Shown here: positions 24,992 to 34,441 of the stretch, in pieces | How positions within the stretch are numbered: the stretch's first letter is position 1 | Layout of the letters: each line of letters begins with the position of its first letter | Assembly (NCBI GenBank): GCA_017881265.1 | Contig: JADGRA010000080.1 | Location: forward strand, 124,001 to 188,000 | Direction of reading: 5' to 3' | From: Myxococcaceae bacterium | GTDB taxonomy: Bacteria; Myxococcota; Myxococcia; Myxococcales; Myxococcaceae | Length of the DNA stretch: 64,000 nt | Notes under the pieces: model-generated | Databases searched by the model: none | What the model was told of the DNA's origin: nothing | The model's input: only the letters and a program-made list of their open reading frames with translations | Translations under genes and position numbers: made by a program

Positions 24992-26773
24992 TCAGGACAG
25001 CCGTGCCAGCAGCAGCTTGCGCTGCAGCTGCAGGGCCTCGGGCGCATGCTTGCCCAAGAGCTCGAAGAATTCTCCCTGGCTCTGCAGCTCCTCTTTCCAC
25101 TCCTGGGTGCTGATGCTGGTCGCCTCGTCCACCAACTCCGAGGGGATGTCCAGCCCGGAGAGGTCGAGGTCCCCGGCTTTCGGCACCCATCCGAGCAGCG
25201 TTTCCTGGCCGCCCACGCGGACGTGGGAGCGGTCCACAATCCACTTCAGGACGCGCATGTTCTCGCCGAAGCCCGGCCAGAGGAACTTGCCGTCCTTGCT
25301 CTTGCGGAACCAGTTGACCTGAAAAATCTTCGGCGGGTAGGGAATCTTCGTCTGCATCTGCAGCCAGTGCTGCAGGTACTGGCCCATGTTGTAGCCGGTG
25401 AAGGGAAGCATGGCCATCGGGTCCCGGCGCACCACGCCCACCTTGCCGGTGGCGGCGGCCGTCGTCTCGGAGCCGAGCGTCGCGCCCAGAAAGACGCCGT
25501 GCCCCCAGTTGAAGCTCTGCAGGACGAGGGGGACGGTGGTGGCGCGCCGGCCGCCGAAGATGATGGCCGAGATGGGCACGCCGTCCGGGTCGTTCACCGC
25601 CCGGGACAACGCCGGGTTGTTGTTCATCGGCGCCGTGAAGCGGCTGTTGGGGTGAGCGGCCTTCTCCTGGCACCCCTTCTTCCAGGGACGGCCCTGCCAG
25701 TCGATGAGCTCGTCGGGGACCGGCCCGTCCATGCCTTCCCACCACACGTCGCCGTCCTTCGTCATGGCCACGTTGGTGAAGATGGTGTCCTTGGCGATGG
25801 TGGCCATGGCGTTGGGGTTGCTGGCGAAGTTGGTGCCCGGCGCCACGCCGAAGTAGCCATTCTCCGGGTTGACCGCCCACAGCCGGCCGTCCTTGCCTAC
25901 CCGCATCCAGGCGATGTCGTCCCCCACCGTCCACACCTTCCAGCCCGCGAAGCGCTTGGGCGGGATGAGCATGGCGAAGTTGGTCTTCCCGCATGCGGAC
26001 GGGAAGGCACCGGCCACGTAGGTGGTCTGCCCGTCGGGGCTCTCCACCCCGAGGATGAGCATGTGCTCGGCAAACCAGCCTTCCGTCCGGCCGAGGTAGC
26101 TGCCGATGCGCAGGGCCAGACACTTCTTGCCCAACAGCGCATTGCCGCCGTAGCCCGACCCGAAGCTCCAGATGGTGTTGTCCTGGGGGAAGTGGCAGAT
26201 GTAGCGACGCTCGGGATTGAGGTCGCCCGTGCAGTGCAGTCCCCGGTTGAAGTCCGAGTGGTTGCCGAGCAGGTCGAGGGCCTGCTTGCCCATGCGCGTC
26301 ATGATGCGCATGTTGAGCGCCACGTAGACGCTGTCGGTCAGCTCGATGCCCACCTTGGCGAGCGGTGAGCCGACCGGCCCCATCAGGTAGGGCACCACGT
26401 ACAGGGTGCGGTCCTTCATCGAGCCGTCGAACAGCTTGGTCAGCTTGCTGTACGCCTCGCCCGGCTCCATCCAGTTGTTGGTGGGGCCTGCCTCGTCCTT
26501 GCTGGGCGTGCAGATGAAGGTCAGGTGCTCGACCCGCGCCACGTCGTTGGGGTTGCTTCGGTGCAGGTAGCACCCTGGCCGCTTCTTCTGGTTGAGCGGG
26601 ATGAGCACGCCCGTCTCCACCGCGTACTCGGTGAGCCGCACGCGCTCCTCCTCGGAGCCGTCGCACCACACCACGCGGTCCGGCTTGCACAGCGCCGCCA
26701 TGTCTCGCACCCAGCTGAGCAGGGCCGGATTGCGCGTGGGCGCCGATGCTTCCGCCGTCTCTTGCTTTGCCAT
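24992..26773 (-). CDS. pckG: Phosphoenolpyruvate carboxykinase (GTP)
   Basis: PckG converts oxaloacetate and GTP to PEP, CO2 and GDP, opening gluconeogenesis. The 593-residue product has the diagnostic FPSACGKTN with the hyper-reactive Cys and P-loop Lys, [19 protein letters not shown] for substrate and Mn binding, and [20 protein letters not shown] near the end. Length matches the GTP family, not the ATP family. ATG 26773; upstream frame is open but unrelated. It leads a minus-strand run that continues with two small exported proteins and the TonB receptor. Confidence 0.97.
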   Translation of the reverse strand: MAKQETAEASAPTRNPALLSWVRDMAALCKPDRVVWCDGSEEERVRLTEYAVETGVLIPLNQKKRPGCYLHRSNPNDVARVEHLTFICTPSKDEAGPTNNWMEPGEAYSKLTKLFDGSMKDRTLYVVPYLMGPVGSPLAKVGIELTDSVYVALNMRIMTRMGKQALDLLGNHSDFNRGLHCTGDLNPERRYICHFPQDNTIWSFGSGYGGNALLGKKCLALRIGSYLGRTEGWFAEHMLILGVESPDGQTTYVAGAFPSACGKTNFAMLIPPKRFAGWKVWTVGDDIAWMRVGKDGRLWAVNPENGYFGVAPGTNFASNPNAMATIAKDTIFTNVAMTKDGDVWWEGMDGPVPDELIDWQGRPWKKGCQEKAAHPNSRFTAPMNNNPALSRAVNDPDGVPISAIIFGGRRATTVPLVLQSFNWGHGVFLGATLGSETTAAATGKVGVVRRDPMAMLPFTGYNMGQYLQHWLQMQTKIPYPPKIFQVNWFRKSKDGKFLWPGFGENMRVLKWIVDRSHVRVGGQETLLGWVPKAGDLDLSGLDIPSELVDEATSISTQEWKEELQSQGEFFELLGKHAPEALQLQRKLLLARLS

Positions 26774-26918
26774 GTTTTGCCTCGCGTCCGCTTTCACGAG
26801 CACGGCCATAGCCGTCTGCGCGCCGGGCGACAACCCGTGCTGCGCGCGTGACTCTGAGCGCTCATCCCTCCCATCAGCAAGCGTTGAGAGTGACGCGCCG
26901 CAGCGAGCGACGCGGGGC

Positions 26919-28763
26919 TTACTCGAGGTCGAAGACCTGGTAGCGGCCGCGCGCGTCGAGGAGGGTGCCCCAGACCCGGTGACTGGCCTGGTGCTCGGAC
27001 GGACCAAAGGACAGCTTGGTGCCGGTCCCGAGGTCCAGGTCCCGGATGGACTCGAGGGCGTCCACCAGCTTCTCGCCGTCCAGCTCGCGCCCGGCGCGCT
27101 GCAGGCCCTCCACCAGGAGACGGCCGACGAGGTACCCCTCGAAGGAGACGGCGTCCGGGCGTTCGTCGGGAGCCGTCTTCTCCAGCTGCTTCTTGTAGGC
27201 CAGCACCGCGCTCGCCCCGGAATCCACCGGCGGCACCACCTGGGTGACGATGACCCCCTCCCCCTGGGCGGGGGACAGCTGCTGCATTTCCTCGGCGAGC
27301 GCGGTGGCGCCGACGCTGGAGACGGAGGCGAAAGACATGCTGGGGGAGTACGCCCGCATCCGGGCAATGAAACGTGCCGCCGCCCGGTAGCTGGCCACCA
27401 TCACCACGGCGCGGATGGGCGGCTGGTGCAGCCGGATGCGCTGCACGGCGTCTTCGATGTCGAGGGTGTTTCGCGGGTAGCCCACCCGGAAGAGCGCCCC
27501 CAGCTTGTAGTCGCGGCGCAACAGCTTCAGCACGCCCTGGTAGGCGGCCTCGCTGGCCGGCCCCTCTTCGCCGAAGAGGGCGAGTAGCTCGGGGCGGATG
27601 CCCCGGCGGATGAGGAAGCGCACCACGGCCACGGCCTCCTCGGCATCACTAGCGCGCAGGTTGAAGACATAGCGGTCCGGCGGGTCGCGCCGCAGCACCT
27701 GCGCGCCGCTGAAGGCGCCGAGCAGCACAGTGCGACGCTCCAGCACGAAGGGCACACTGGCCATGGCATTGGCCGCGCCGACGTTGCCGACCAGGGCAAA
27801 GACTTTGCGCTTCTCCCAGAGGGCCCGCAGCGCCCCTGGCGTCCGCGCCGGGTCGAGGCCGTCGTCCTCGGGCACCACCGACAGCTTGCGGCCGCGGACG
27901 CCGCCCGCCTCGTTGGCCTGGCCGAAGGCGGCCTCGAGGCCAACACGCATCTGCCGGCCGAGTTCCTTGGACGGGCCGCTGAAGGGGGCGGCCAGCCCGA
28001 AGAGGATGCTGTCGGCCGTCACCCCCTGCACGGACGGCAGCGCCGGGGCCGGGGCCGGGGCCGGCGCCGTCGCCACCGCCGGCGCGGCGACGGTTGCCGG
28101 GGTGGCCACCGGTGCCTCGGGGACGGCCGGCGGGGCGTCCTTCGGCTTGAGGAGGAAGAGGAGGACCAGGGCGGCGATGCCGATGAGGGGGATTCCGCCG
28201 AGGATGGCCAGTCCGGTGAGCTTGCGGCCGGAGTCCGCGGCGGCCTCCGCCTCGGCTTCCTCCAGCGGGGTGAGGAGGGGCTCGGCGGCCGCCGGCTGCA
28301 CGCCCACCGGGCCGGTGTGCACCGGCTGGGTGGCCGGCTCCGGGCAGTAGGCGTCCTCGGTGTGCCAGGTGCCGCAGTCCGGGCAGAGCCGGCCCGACGG
28401 CGCACCGGCCGGCAGCGCGTCGTCCCTGGCGCGGGCCGCGCCGCCGGGGGCCGCCACCTCGTCCACGTCGTGCATGCCCTGCAGCAGCACTTCGTTGAGG
28501 GGGACGTGGATGCGGCGCATGGGTGGCCGCACGTCCACCTCCACCTCGAAGGAGCCGCGGCGGATGTGCAGCGCCCGGTAGAGGGCTTCCACGCCCACCC
28601 GCTCGCCGAAGCGCGCGTCGAGCAGTTCCCCGTCGGCCACGAAGAATTCGCCGCGCCCTTCGGGCAGGTCCGGGGTGGACACGCGGATGGCCACCGTCTT
28701 CTTGCTCATGCAGTAGAACTGGATGAGGTCCGGGAAGGAGACGTCGGGAAAATTTCCGACCAT
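26919..28763 (-). CDS. PATAN (DUF4388) - zinc-knuckle - transmembrane - periplasmic-binding-protein fusion
   Basis: A 614-residue predicted receptor. Residues 1 to about 100 match the PATAN/DUF4388 signalling domain ([28 protein letters not shown]). Next comes a Cys cluster (C127-x2-C130, C140) like a small zinc knuckle, an acidic Ala/Glu linker, and one membrane helix (182-205). After a Pro/Ala linker comes a Leu/Ile/Val-binding-protein-type domain (about 245-610; [24 protein letters not shown]-type start, split by family blocks). The topology implies an outer ligand-binding domain coupled to an inner PATAN domain. ATG 28763 has GGGGAG 8 nt upstream. Ligand and output are unknown. It is divergent from the MFS gene. 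Confidence 0.8.
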   Translation of the reverse strand: MVGNFPDVSFPDLIQFYCMSKKTVAIRVSTPDLPEGRGEFFVADGELLDARFGERVGVEALYRALHIRRGSFEVEVDVRPPMRRIHVPLNEVLLQGMHDVDEVAAPGGAARARDDALPAGAPSGRLCPDCGTWHTEDAYCPEPATQPVHTGPVGVQPAAAEPLLTPLEEAEAEAAADSGRKLTGLAILGGIPLIGIAALVLLFLLKPKDAPPAVPEAPVATPATVAAPAVATAPAPAPAPALPSVQGVTADSILFGLAAPFSGPSKELGRQMRVGLEAAFGQANEAGGVRGRKLSVVPEDDGLDPARTPGALRALWEKRKVFALVGNVGAANAMASVPFVLERRTVLLGAFSGAQVLRRDPPDRYVFNLRASDAEEAVAVVRFLIRRGIRPELLALFGEEGPASEAAYQGVLKLLRRDYKLGALFRVGYPRNTLDIEDAVQRIRLHQPPIRAVVMVASYRAAARFIARMRAYSPSMSFASVSSVGATALAEEMQQLSPAQGEGVIVTQVVPPVDSGASAVLAYKKQLEKTAPDERPDAVSFEGYLVGRLLVEGLQRAGRELDGEKLVDALESIRDLDLGTGTKLSFGPSEHQASHRVWGTLLDARGRYQVFDLE

Positions 28764-28882
28764 GTCAGGCTCCCCAGCGGGGGAAGACGGCACCCCGAGT
28801 GTCCCGGGGGGCGGGCGTGTCAGTCAATTGGAGGCTCCCTGGCCGCAGCATGGGCGGCAGCCCTGACGGCGGAGGGTTGGCG

Positions 28883-28888
28883 TAGCAT
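28883..28888 (+). promoter_or_regulatory. Putative -10 hexamer for the MHS transporter (TAGCAT)
   Basis: TAGCAT ends 9 nt before ATG 28898. No Shine-Dalgarno sequence is present in the gap, so translation may begin on a leaderless or two-to-three-nucleotide-leader mRNA. Confidence 0.35.
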
Positions 28889-28897
28889 GCCGGGCTG

Positions 28898-30286
28898 ATG
28901 GCCCTCCCCGCGCCCGTGCCGGTTGCCGCCACCATTCCCTACACCCGGAACAGAAGCGAGCGGAACGCCCTCATCTTCGCGGTCGTCACTGGGACCACCA
29001 TCGAGTGGTACGACTTCTACCTGTACAGCTCGCTCGGCCTGGTGCTGAAGGACCAATTCTTCGCCCGGGGCCTCGGCGCCGACCCCATGCTGCAGATGCT
29101 GGCGGTCTACTTCACCGGCTTCGCCGCGCGGCCGCTGGGCGCCCTCTTCTTCGGGCGGCTCGGCGACCTCTACGGGCGAAAGCGCGCCTTCTTCTCCACC
29201 CTCCTCTTGATGGGCGCGGCCACCGTCGGCATCGGCTTTCTACCCACCTACGACCAGATTGGCGTCGCCGCGCCCATGCTGCTGGTCTTCCTGCGCGTGC
29301 TGCAGGGCTTTGCCCTGGGCGGGGAGTACGGAGGCGCGGCCACCTTCGTCGCCGAAAACGTCCCGGACGCCGAGCGCGGCTTCTACACCAGCTTCGTCCA
29401 GCTGACCGCCACCTTGGGCTTCTTCCTCACCCTCGTCGTCCTGCTCGCCATCAAGAGCGGGATGGGGGAGGTCGCCTACAAGGCCTGGGGCTGGCGGTTT
29501 GCCTGGGTGGCATCGCTCTTCCTGCTCGGCATCTCCCTGTACGTGCGGCTGCGCCTGAAGGAATCTCCGCTGTGGGAGCGGCTGAAGGCCGAGCGGCGCC
29601 TGTCGCGCGACCCGGTGCTGGAGAGCTTCAACCGCACCAACGGCCGCGCCATGCTGCTCGCCCTCTTCGGCGCCACCGCCGGGCAGGGGGTGGTCTGGTA
29701 CACGGCCCAGTTCTACACCTTCTTCTGGATGCAGGACCGGCTGCACGTCCCGTCCACCATCGCCAGCGCGGTGGTGGCCATCGCGCTTCTGTGCGCGATG
29801 CCCTTCTTCATCATCTCCGGGCAGCTGTCGGACCTCGTCGGCCGCAAGAAGCTGATTGTGGGAGGAAACCTCCTCGCCGCCTGTCTCTTCCTTCCGCTCT
29901 ACAAGGCGATGGCGCTGGCAGCCAACCCGCTCAACCCGGTGCTGCTGTGCTTCGTGGTGTTCCTGCAAGTCCTCCTCGTCACGCTGGTCTACGGCCCGAT
30001 GGCCGCCTTCCTGGTGGAGCAGTTTCCCGCCCGGGTGCGCTACACCGCTGCGTCGCTGCCCTACCACGTGGGCAACGGCTGGTTCGGCGGGGGCGTCACC
30101 TTCTTCGCGGGGCTTTTGGTGAAGAGTACCGGCAACATGTACGCGGGCCTCTGGTTCCCCATCGCCGTGGCCGCCTCCAGCGGCCTCATCGGCCTTTTCT
30201 TCCTGAAGGAGACGCGCGAGACGCGCATTTGGGCGGAGGTGGTACCGCAGCGGCGCACGCCCACCGGCTCCACCCCGCGCGTCTAG
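28898..30286 (+). CDS. MFS transporter, metabolite:H+ symporter (MHS) family
   Basis: A 462-residue, 12-helix transporter. The start of the first helix, TTIEWYDFYLY, is the MHS-family signature. The loop between helices 2 and 3 has GRLGDLYGRKRAF (the MFS R-K-x-G-R type motif), and helix 4 has RVLQGFALGGEYGGAATFVAEN. The family imports small organic acids or zwitterions (citrate, shikimate, proline/betaine, dicarboxylates) with protons, but the substrate cannot be assigned. It is divergent from the PATAN receptor gene, so the two may share regulation. Confidence 0.93.
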   Translation: MALPAPVPVAATIPYTRNRSERNALIFAVVTGTTIEWYDFYLYSSLGLVLKDQFFARGLGADPMLQMLAVYFTGFAARPLGALFFGRLGDLYGRKRAFFSTLLLMGAATVGIGFLPTYDQIGVAAPMLLVFLRVLQGFALGGEYGGAATFVAENVPDAERGFYTSFVQLTATLGFFLTLVVLLAIKSGMGEVAYKAWGWRFAWVASLFLLGISLYVRLRLKESPLWERLKAERRLSRDPVLESFNRTNGRAMLLALFGATAGQGVVWYTAQFYTFFWMQDRLHVPSTIASAVVAIALLCAMPFFIISGQLSDLVGRKKLIVGGNLLAACLFLPLYKAMALAANPLNPVLLCFVVFLQVLLVTLVYGPMAAFLVEQFPARVRYTAASLPYHVGNGWFGGGVTFFAGLLVKSTGNMYAGLWFPIAVAASSGLIGLFFLKETRETRIWAEVVPQRRTPTGSTPRV

Positions 30287-30312
30287 GGAAAGGCAACCGG
30301 GGCCCCCACAGC

Positions 30313-30774
30313 GTGCAACCCCATGCGTTTTCGGTGGTGTGGGACGTGCGGGCCCTGGACGTGCCCTGGGTAGTGGGGCCCGGCCTCGCCGCGCTGGCCG
30401 TCGCCGTGGCGCTGCTGCAGGTGCGGCGGCGCCTGACGGCCGGCCGCGCGCGCACGCGGCTGTTGGCCGCCGCGGTGGTGCTATTTCTCGCCGCCGTGTG
30501 GTGGACGGCCGGGGGCCTTGGCGCCTGGCGGGCCGGCGTGGAGCGCCTGCGCAACGGGACGGCCGACTTCGTCGAGGGGACGCTTCAGGTGCCCGACGCC
30601 TCGGACGAGGCCTTCAGCGTCGGGCCCCTGTCCTTGCGGCGGGCCCAGGACGCCGTCCTTCCCGCCCGGCACGCCTGCCGCTGGCCGGCCGTCCGGCGCT
30701 TCAGCGGCAGCCGCGCGCGCCTGTGGTTTTTCCAAGGGGACGTGCTGCGCCTGGAGGTGGACACCGGCGGCTGA
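30313..30774 (+). CDS. Small membrane protein of unknown function
   Basis: A 153-residue protein with two hydrophobic segments (about residues 19-38 and 52-70), a basic loop between them, and a C-terminal soluble part rich in Arg and Leu. GTG 30313 is the first start after the transporter stop, 26 nt away, so it may be co-transcribed with that gene. No domain recognised. Its codon use matches the rest of the window, which supports it as real. Confidence 0.55.
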   Translation: MQPHAFSVVWDVRALDVPWVVGPGLAALAVAVALLQVRRRLTAGRARTRLLAAAVVLFLAAVWWTAGGLGAWRAGVERLRNGTADFVEGTLQVPDASDEAFSVGPLSLRRAQDAVLPARHACRWPAVRRFSGSRARLWFFQGDVLRLEVDTGG

Positions 30775-30798
30775 CGTTCGCCCGGGGGACGCGCCACC

Positions 30799-31407
30799 CT
30801 AGTGAATGGCCGCGCGCACCGGCAGCCGGCGCAGCAGCGCGGCCTCCGCCTCCAACAGTCCCGCCAGCCGCGTCTGGGCTGCCGCCCCGTGCACGCGCTC
30901 GGCCAGCCGGAGAAACAGTCGCTGGTGGCCATCCTCGCTCTGGGCCAGCCGGGCGTAAAACGTCTGGAGCTCCCCGGCGGGCAACCCGGACGCCAGAAGG
31001 CCCAGGCGCTCGCAGCTGCGCGCTTCGATGAGGGCGGCCACCAGCAGGCGGTCCAGCTGCCGTTCCCTGGACGACGTCCGCAGCAGTGCTTGCAGCCCCT
31101 GGGCGTACGGGTCGCCCGGGTCCCGTCCCAGCGCCAGCCCCCGGCGCTCCAGCCACTGCAGCACCTGGGCCAGGTGCGCCGCCTCCTCGCGCGCCAGGCG
31201 GGCCATCTGCGCCGGCAGCCCGGGCACCTCGGGGTAGGCCTGCAGCAAGGAGAGGGCATTGGCGGCGGCCTTCTTCTCGCAGTGCGCGTGGTCCACCAGC
31301 ACCGCATCCAGGGCGGCCAGCGCACCGGGAAGCCAGTCGGCCGAGGTGGCGACGCGCAGGACGAGGCCCGCGGCCGCGGGCCTCCGTGTCAGGCGGGAGG
31401 TGGACAT
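30799..31407 (-). CDS. miaE: tRNA 2-methylthio-N6-isopentenyladenosine(37) hydroxylase MiaE
   Basis: MiaE is a non-haem di-iron monooxygenase that hydroxylates ms2i6A37 of tRNA to ms2io6A. The 202-residue product is all-helical and carries the ferritin-like ligand set: DHAHCEKKAAANAL on helix 1, REEAAHLAQVL (ExxH) on helix 2, a Glu in EARSCERLGLL, and SEDGHQRLFL (ExxH) on helix 4. ATG 31407. It is on the same strand as, and downstream of, the ABHD18-like gene with a 64-bp gap. Confidence 0.92.
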   Translation of the reverse strand: MSTSRLTRRPAAAGLVLRVATSADWLPGALAALDAVLVDHAHCEKKAAANALSLLQAYPEVPGLPAQMARLAREEAAHLAQVLQWLERRGLALGRDPGDPYAQGLQALLRTSSRERQLDRLLVAALIEARSCERLGLLASGLPAGELQTFYARLAQSEDGHQRLFLRLAERVHGAAAQTRLAGLLEAEAALLRRLPVRAAIH

Positions 31408-31471
31408 GTCCGTCGGCGGCAGCTCTAGCCCGGGGGCCCGCCGCCCCGCCAGCGGGCAGGCCCCGGGGCGT

Positions 31472-32470
31472 CTAGGGCGCAAGGCCTGAAAAGCCCTCGA
31501 CCACCGCGCCGCGGAGCGCGGCCCGGTGCCGCAGCACGGCGGACACGTGGCCCGCCTCCAGCCAGCGCAAGCGGCTGCCCGGCCAGTGTGCGGCCAGCGC
31601 CCGGGTGTCCTCCGAGGAGACGTAGCCGTCGCTCCGGCAGCCCACCACCACTGCCGCTTCGGGCCGGACGGGCGCCGGCAGCCGGCGCGCGTCGGCCAGG
31701 CCGAAGAGGCGGGCCAGCCGCTCGCGCGCCTTCCCCTCGCCACCGCACGTCCGGCCGAGGGTGCGGAAGTCGACGGAGCGCGAGAGGAGGCCCGCCGTGT
31801 AGACGGGCGCCGGCGTCGTGCCGGCGGCGAGCGCCGCCACGGCGAGCGGCCCGGGGGTGAGCGCGGCGACGAGGGCGGCCATGAAGCCGCCCATGCTGTA
31901 GCCGGCCACGCCGCGCTGGCGGTAGCCCACCCGGGCCAGAAAGCCGAGGAGGGCCCGGGCCTCCTGCACCATGGCGAGGTTGAGCAGGAGGTGGTCGCTC
32001 ACCGTCCGCACCGCGGCGCTGCGCTGGCCGAGCGCGCGCCGGAGGCCAGCGAAGGGGTTCTCCAGGAGAAGCAAGTCCACACCGTCCTGGACAAGGGCCC
32101 CGTGGATGGCCTGCCGTCGGCCGAAGCCCTCCTCCCGCGAGCCGGCCAGCACCAGGCAGGCACGCGACGACGGGCCGCCCGGGCGCGAGAGCCAGCGGAC
32201 GTGGGCGGTGGCCACCCCGGGCGGGAGGCCCGCCTGGGGCGAGGGAAACGTCCCGTCGCGCACCAGCAGTCCCATGCGCCCTTCTGCGCTTGGACCCCAG
32301 GCCGGTTGGGCCGGCTCCGGCGCGTGGGCAAGAAAAGGCCCGGCCGCCGTCTGCTCCAGCAGCGACGCGTCTCCCCAGCCGTCCTGGAAGAAGGGCCGCC
32401 GGCTGGCCTGCCATGCGTAGGCGACGTCCAGCCAGTGCGGACGCGGGGCGGCGGGCGGGCGGGCAACCAT
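31472..32470 (-). CDS. ABHD18-like alpha/beta hydrolase
   Basis: A 332-residue cytoplasmic alpha/beta hydrolase that resembles the ABHD18 (DUF2048) family. The nucleophile elbow is GYSMGGFMAAL (Ser within GxSxG). The closing part supplies the acid and His: GCRSDGYVSSEDTRAL, then LEAGHVSAVL. The N-terminal half is family-specific (WGDASLLEQ). No substrate is known. ATG 32470; it is divergent from the RegB-type kinase 81 bp away. No signal peptide. Confidence 0.8.
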   Translation of the reverse strand: MVARPPAAPRPHWLDVAYAWQASRRPFFQDGWGDASLLEQTAAGPFLAHAPEPAQPAWGPSAEGRMGLLVRDGTFPSPQAGLPPGVATAHVRWLSRPGGPSSRACLVLAGSREEGFGRRQAIHGALVQDGVDLLLLENPFAGLRRALGQRSAAVRTVSDHLLLNLAMVQEARALLGFLARVGYRQRGVAGYSMGGFMAALVAALTPGPLAVAALAAGTTPAPVYTAGLLSRSVDFRTLGRTCGGEGKARERLARLFGLADARRLPAPVRPEAAVVVGCRSDGYVSSEDTRALAAHWPGSRLRWLEAGHVSAVLRHRAALRGAVVEGFSGLAP

Positions 32471-32551
32471 CTTCTAGAGAGGCTTCCTAGCGCAGGCGGC
32501 CGCGCGTGCCACGGCGGCCGGCGCCGGGCGAGGTACGCTGGGGCGGCAGCC

Positions 32552-33868
32552 ATGGCCAGTCCGCTCGAGCCCGGTGCCCTCAACTTCCGCTGGCTCCTCC
32601 GCCTGCGGTGGGGGGCTGCCCTCGGCCAGCTGGCGCTGGTGCTGTCGGCGCAGGCCAGCCTGGGCCTGCGTCTGCCGGTGGGCCCGCTGCTGGCCATCAT
32701 CGGCGTGGAGCTGCTGAGCAACGCGGCCCTCTCCGCCTGGGCCCGGACGGGCCCGCGGATGTTGGCCTCGGATGACGGAGCGGAGAACGCCATTGCCGCC
32801 GTCATGGCGGTGGACTTCGTCCTCCTCACTGTCCTCTTCGCCCTCAGCGGCGGGCCCAACAACCCCTTCAGCGTGCTGTACCTGGTGGAAGTCGCCCTGG
32901 CGGCCGTCATGCTGGCGCCCGGGCGCACCTGGGCCCTGATGGGCTTTGCCCTGGCCTGCTTCGGCACCCTCTTCCTCGCCCCGCGGCTTGGCTGGCAGCC
33001 CGCCCACGGGCTGTCGCACGAGCAGATGATGGAGCTGCACATCCGAGGCATGTGGGTGGCCTTCGGCGTGGCCTCGGCCTTCATCGTCGTCTTCGTCCAG
33101 CGCGTCACCCGCGCCCTCGCCGCGCGCGATGCGGAGCTGCTGGAGGCGCGCACGCAGGCGGCACGGCGCGAGCGCCTCGCCTCGCTAGCCACCCTTGCCG
33201 CCGGGGCCGCGCACGAATTGTCCACGCCGCTGTCCACCATCGCCGTGGTGGCCCATGAACTGGAGCGCCAGCTGGCCACCCTCCCCGAGGCGGCAGAGGA
33301 TGCGCGCCTCATCCGCGACGAGGTGGAGCGCTGCCGGCGCACCCTGTCGCGCATGGCCACCGACGCCGGAGCGCCGGGGGGCGAGCCGAGCGGCCAGGAC
33401 CCCCTACAGTGCGTGGTGGACGAGGCCCTCGACGGGCTGGCTGGCCGGGAACACGTCCGGGTGGTGGCCCTCGGCGACCTCGGGCGGCGGGCCCCGCTGC
33501 TGCCGCTGCGGGCGCTGGGGCGCTCGGCGCAGGCCCTGGTGCGCAATGCGCTGCAGGCCTCCCCGGCCGGAGGCGAGGTGGTGCTGCGGGTGGAGGCCAC
33601 CGCCGGGGCGCTGCGCGTGGAGGTGATGGACCACGGCACCGGGATTTCGCCCGAGGTGCTGCCAAGGGTGGGGGAACCCTTCTTCACGACGCGTCAGCCG
33701 GGGGCCGGCATGGGGCTGGGCGTCTTTCTCGCCCGCAGCCTCTCGGAACAGCTCGGCGGCAGCTTCTCCCTCACCTCGCAGCCTGGCAGCGGGACGCGTG
33801 CGGTGGTGCAGGTTCCGCTGGTCGCCTCGGGCGCGTCCCCACCGCAGGCCGAGCTGGCGCCGCCGTGA
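32552..33868 (+). CDS. regB: RegB/PrrB-type redox-sensing histidine kinase
   Basis: A 438-residue membrane kinase with six hydrophobic segments before residue 185. It keeps the two redox features known for RegB/PrrB: the quinone-site motif GGPNNPF at 100-106 and the redox-active Cys261 in the segment ERCRRTL. The dimerization box is AHELSTPLSTI with His221 as phosphoacceptor. The ATPase domain has NALQASP, DHGTGI and MGLGVFLA boxes. The partner regulator regA starts inside its stop codon. RegB senses the quinone pool and thiol state and in known species controls respiration, CO2 fixation and nitrogen genes. A TACGCT hexamer lies 12 nt before ATG 32552. Confidence 0.9.
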   Translation: MASPLEPGALNFRWLLRLRWGAALGQLALVLSAQASLGLRLPVGPLLAIIGVELLSNAALSAWARTGPRMLASDDGAENAIAAVMAVDFVLLTVLFALSGGPNNPFSVLYLVEVALAAVMLAPGRTWALMGFALACFGTLFLAPRLGWQPAHGLSHEQMMELHIRGMWVAFGVASAFIVVFVQRVTRALAARDAELLEARTQAARRERLASLATLAAGAAHELSTPLSTIAVVAHELERQLATLPEAAEDARLIRDEVERCRRTLSRMATDAGAPGGEPSGQDPLQCVVDEALDGLAGREHVRVVALGDLGRRAPLLPLRALGRSAQALVRNALQASPAGGEVVLRVEATAGALRVEVMDHGTGISPEVLPRVGEPFFTTRQPGAGMGLGVFLARSLSEQLGGSFSLTSQPGSGTRAVVQVPLVASGASPPQAELAPP

Positions 33869-34407
33869 GTGCCCCCAGCTTCTCCATCCTCCTAGTCGAC
33901 GACGATGAAGTCTTCCGCAGCCGCCTGGCGCGGGCCCTGCGCGACAGGGGCCATGAAGTACGCAGCGCCGGCAACGCCGAGGAGGCGCTGGCGCTGGCCC
34001 AGGCCGAGTCCCCGGAGTACGCGGTGGTGGATTTGAAGATGCCCGGCCGGGGCGGGCTGCACCTTGTTGCTGAACTTAAAGCGCTCGACCCCAACACCTC
34101 GGTGGTCGTGCTGACTGGCTACGGCAGCATTGCCACCGCGCTGGAGGCGGTCCGCCGCGGCGCCCTCGACTACCTGGCCAAGCCGCTGGACGCCGATGAG
34201 CTGCTGGCCGTCATCGCCCGGGCGGGCGGCGCCCCCGGGCCGCTTCCGGACACGGCGGCCACGCCGACGCTGGCGCGCGCGGAGTGGGAACACATCCAGC
34301 GCGTCCTCGCCGACTGCGAGGGCAACGTCAGCGAGGCTGCGCGGCGCCTCGGGCTGCACCGCAAGTCCCTGCAGCGCAAGCTGCACAAGTACCCCCCGGC
34401 CCGCTGA
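33865..34407 (+). CDS. regA: RegA/PrrA/ActR-type response regulator
   Basis: A 180-residue regulator with a receiver domain (DDD at 12-14, phosphoacceptor Asp56 in VVDLKMPG, Lys in YLAKPLD). A short linker follows, then a Fis-type helix-turn-helix. The C-terminal segment EWEHIQRVL, NVSEAARRLGLHRKSLQRKL is nearly the RegA family consensus, so this is a DNA-binding activator/repressor, not an NtrC ATPase. GTG 33865 overlaps the regB stop (GTGA), giving coupled synthesis. Targets are unknown. Confidence 0.92.
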   Translation: MSAPSFSILLVDDDEVFRSRLARALRDRGHEVRSAGNAEEALALAQAESPEYAVVDLKMPGRGGLHLVAELKALDPNTSVVVLTGYGSIATALEAVRRGALDYLAKPLDADELLAVIARAGGAPGPLPDTAATPTLARAEWEHIQRVLADCEGNVSEAARRLGLHRKSLQRKLHKYPPAR

Positions 34408-34441
34408 CTGCCTCCGCGCCCGGGGGGGGCCCGCTGGGGCC

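Noticed and set aside
26855-26864. 10-bp palindrome TGAGCGCTCA upstream of pckG as an operator
   Set aside because: It is a single short palindrome with no second site and no matching known operator; too weak to list as a feature.
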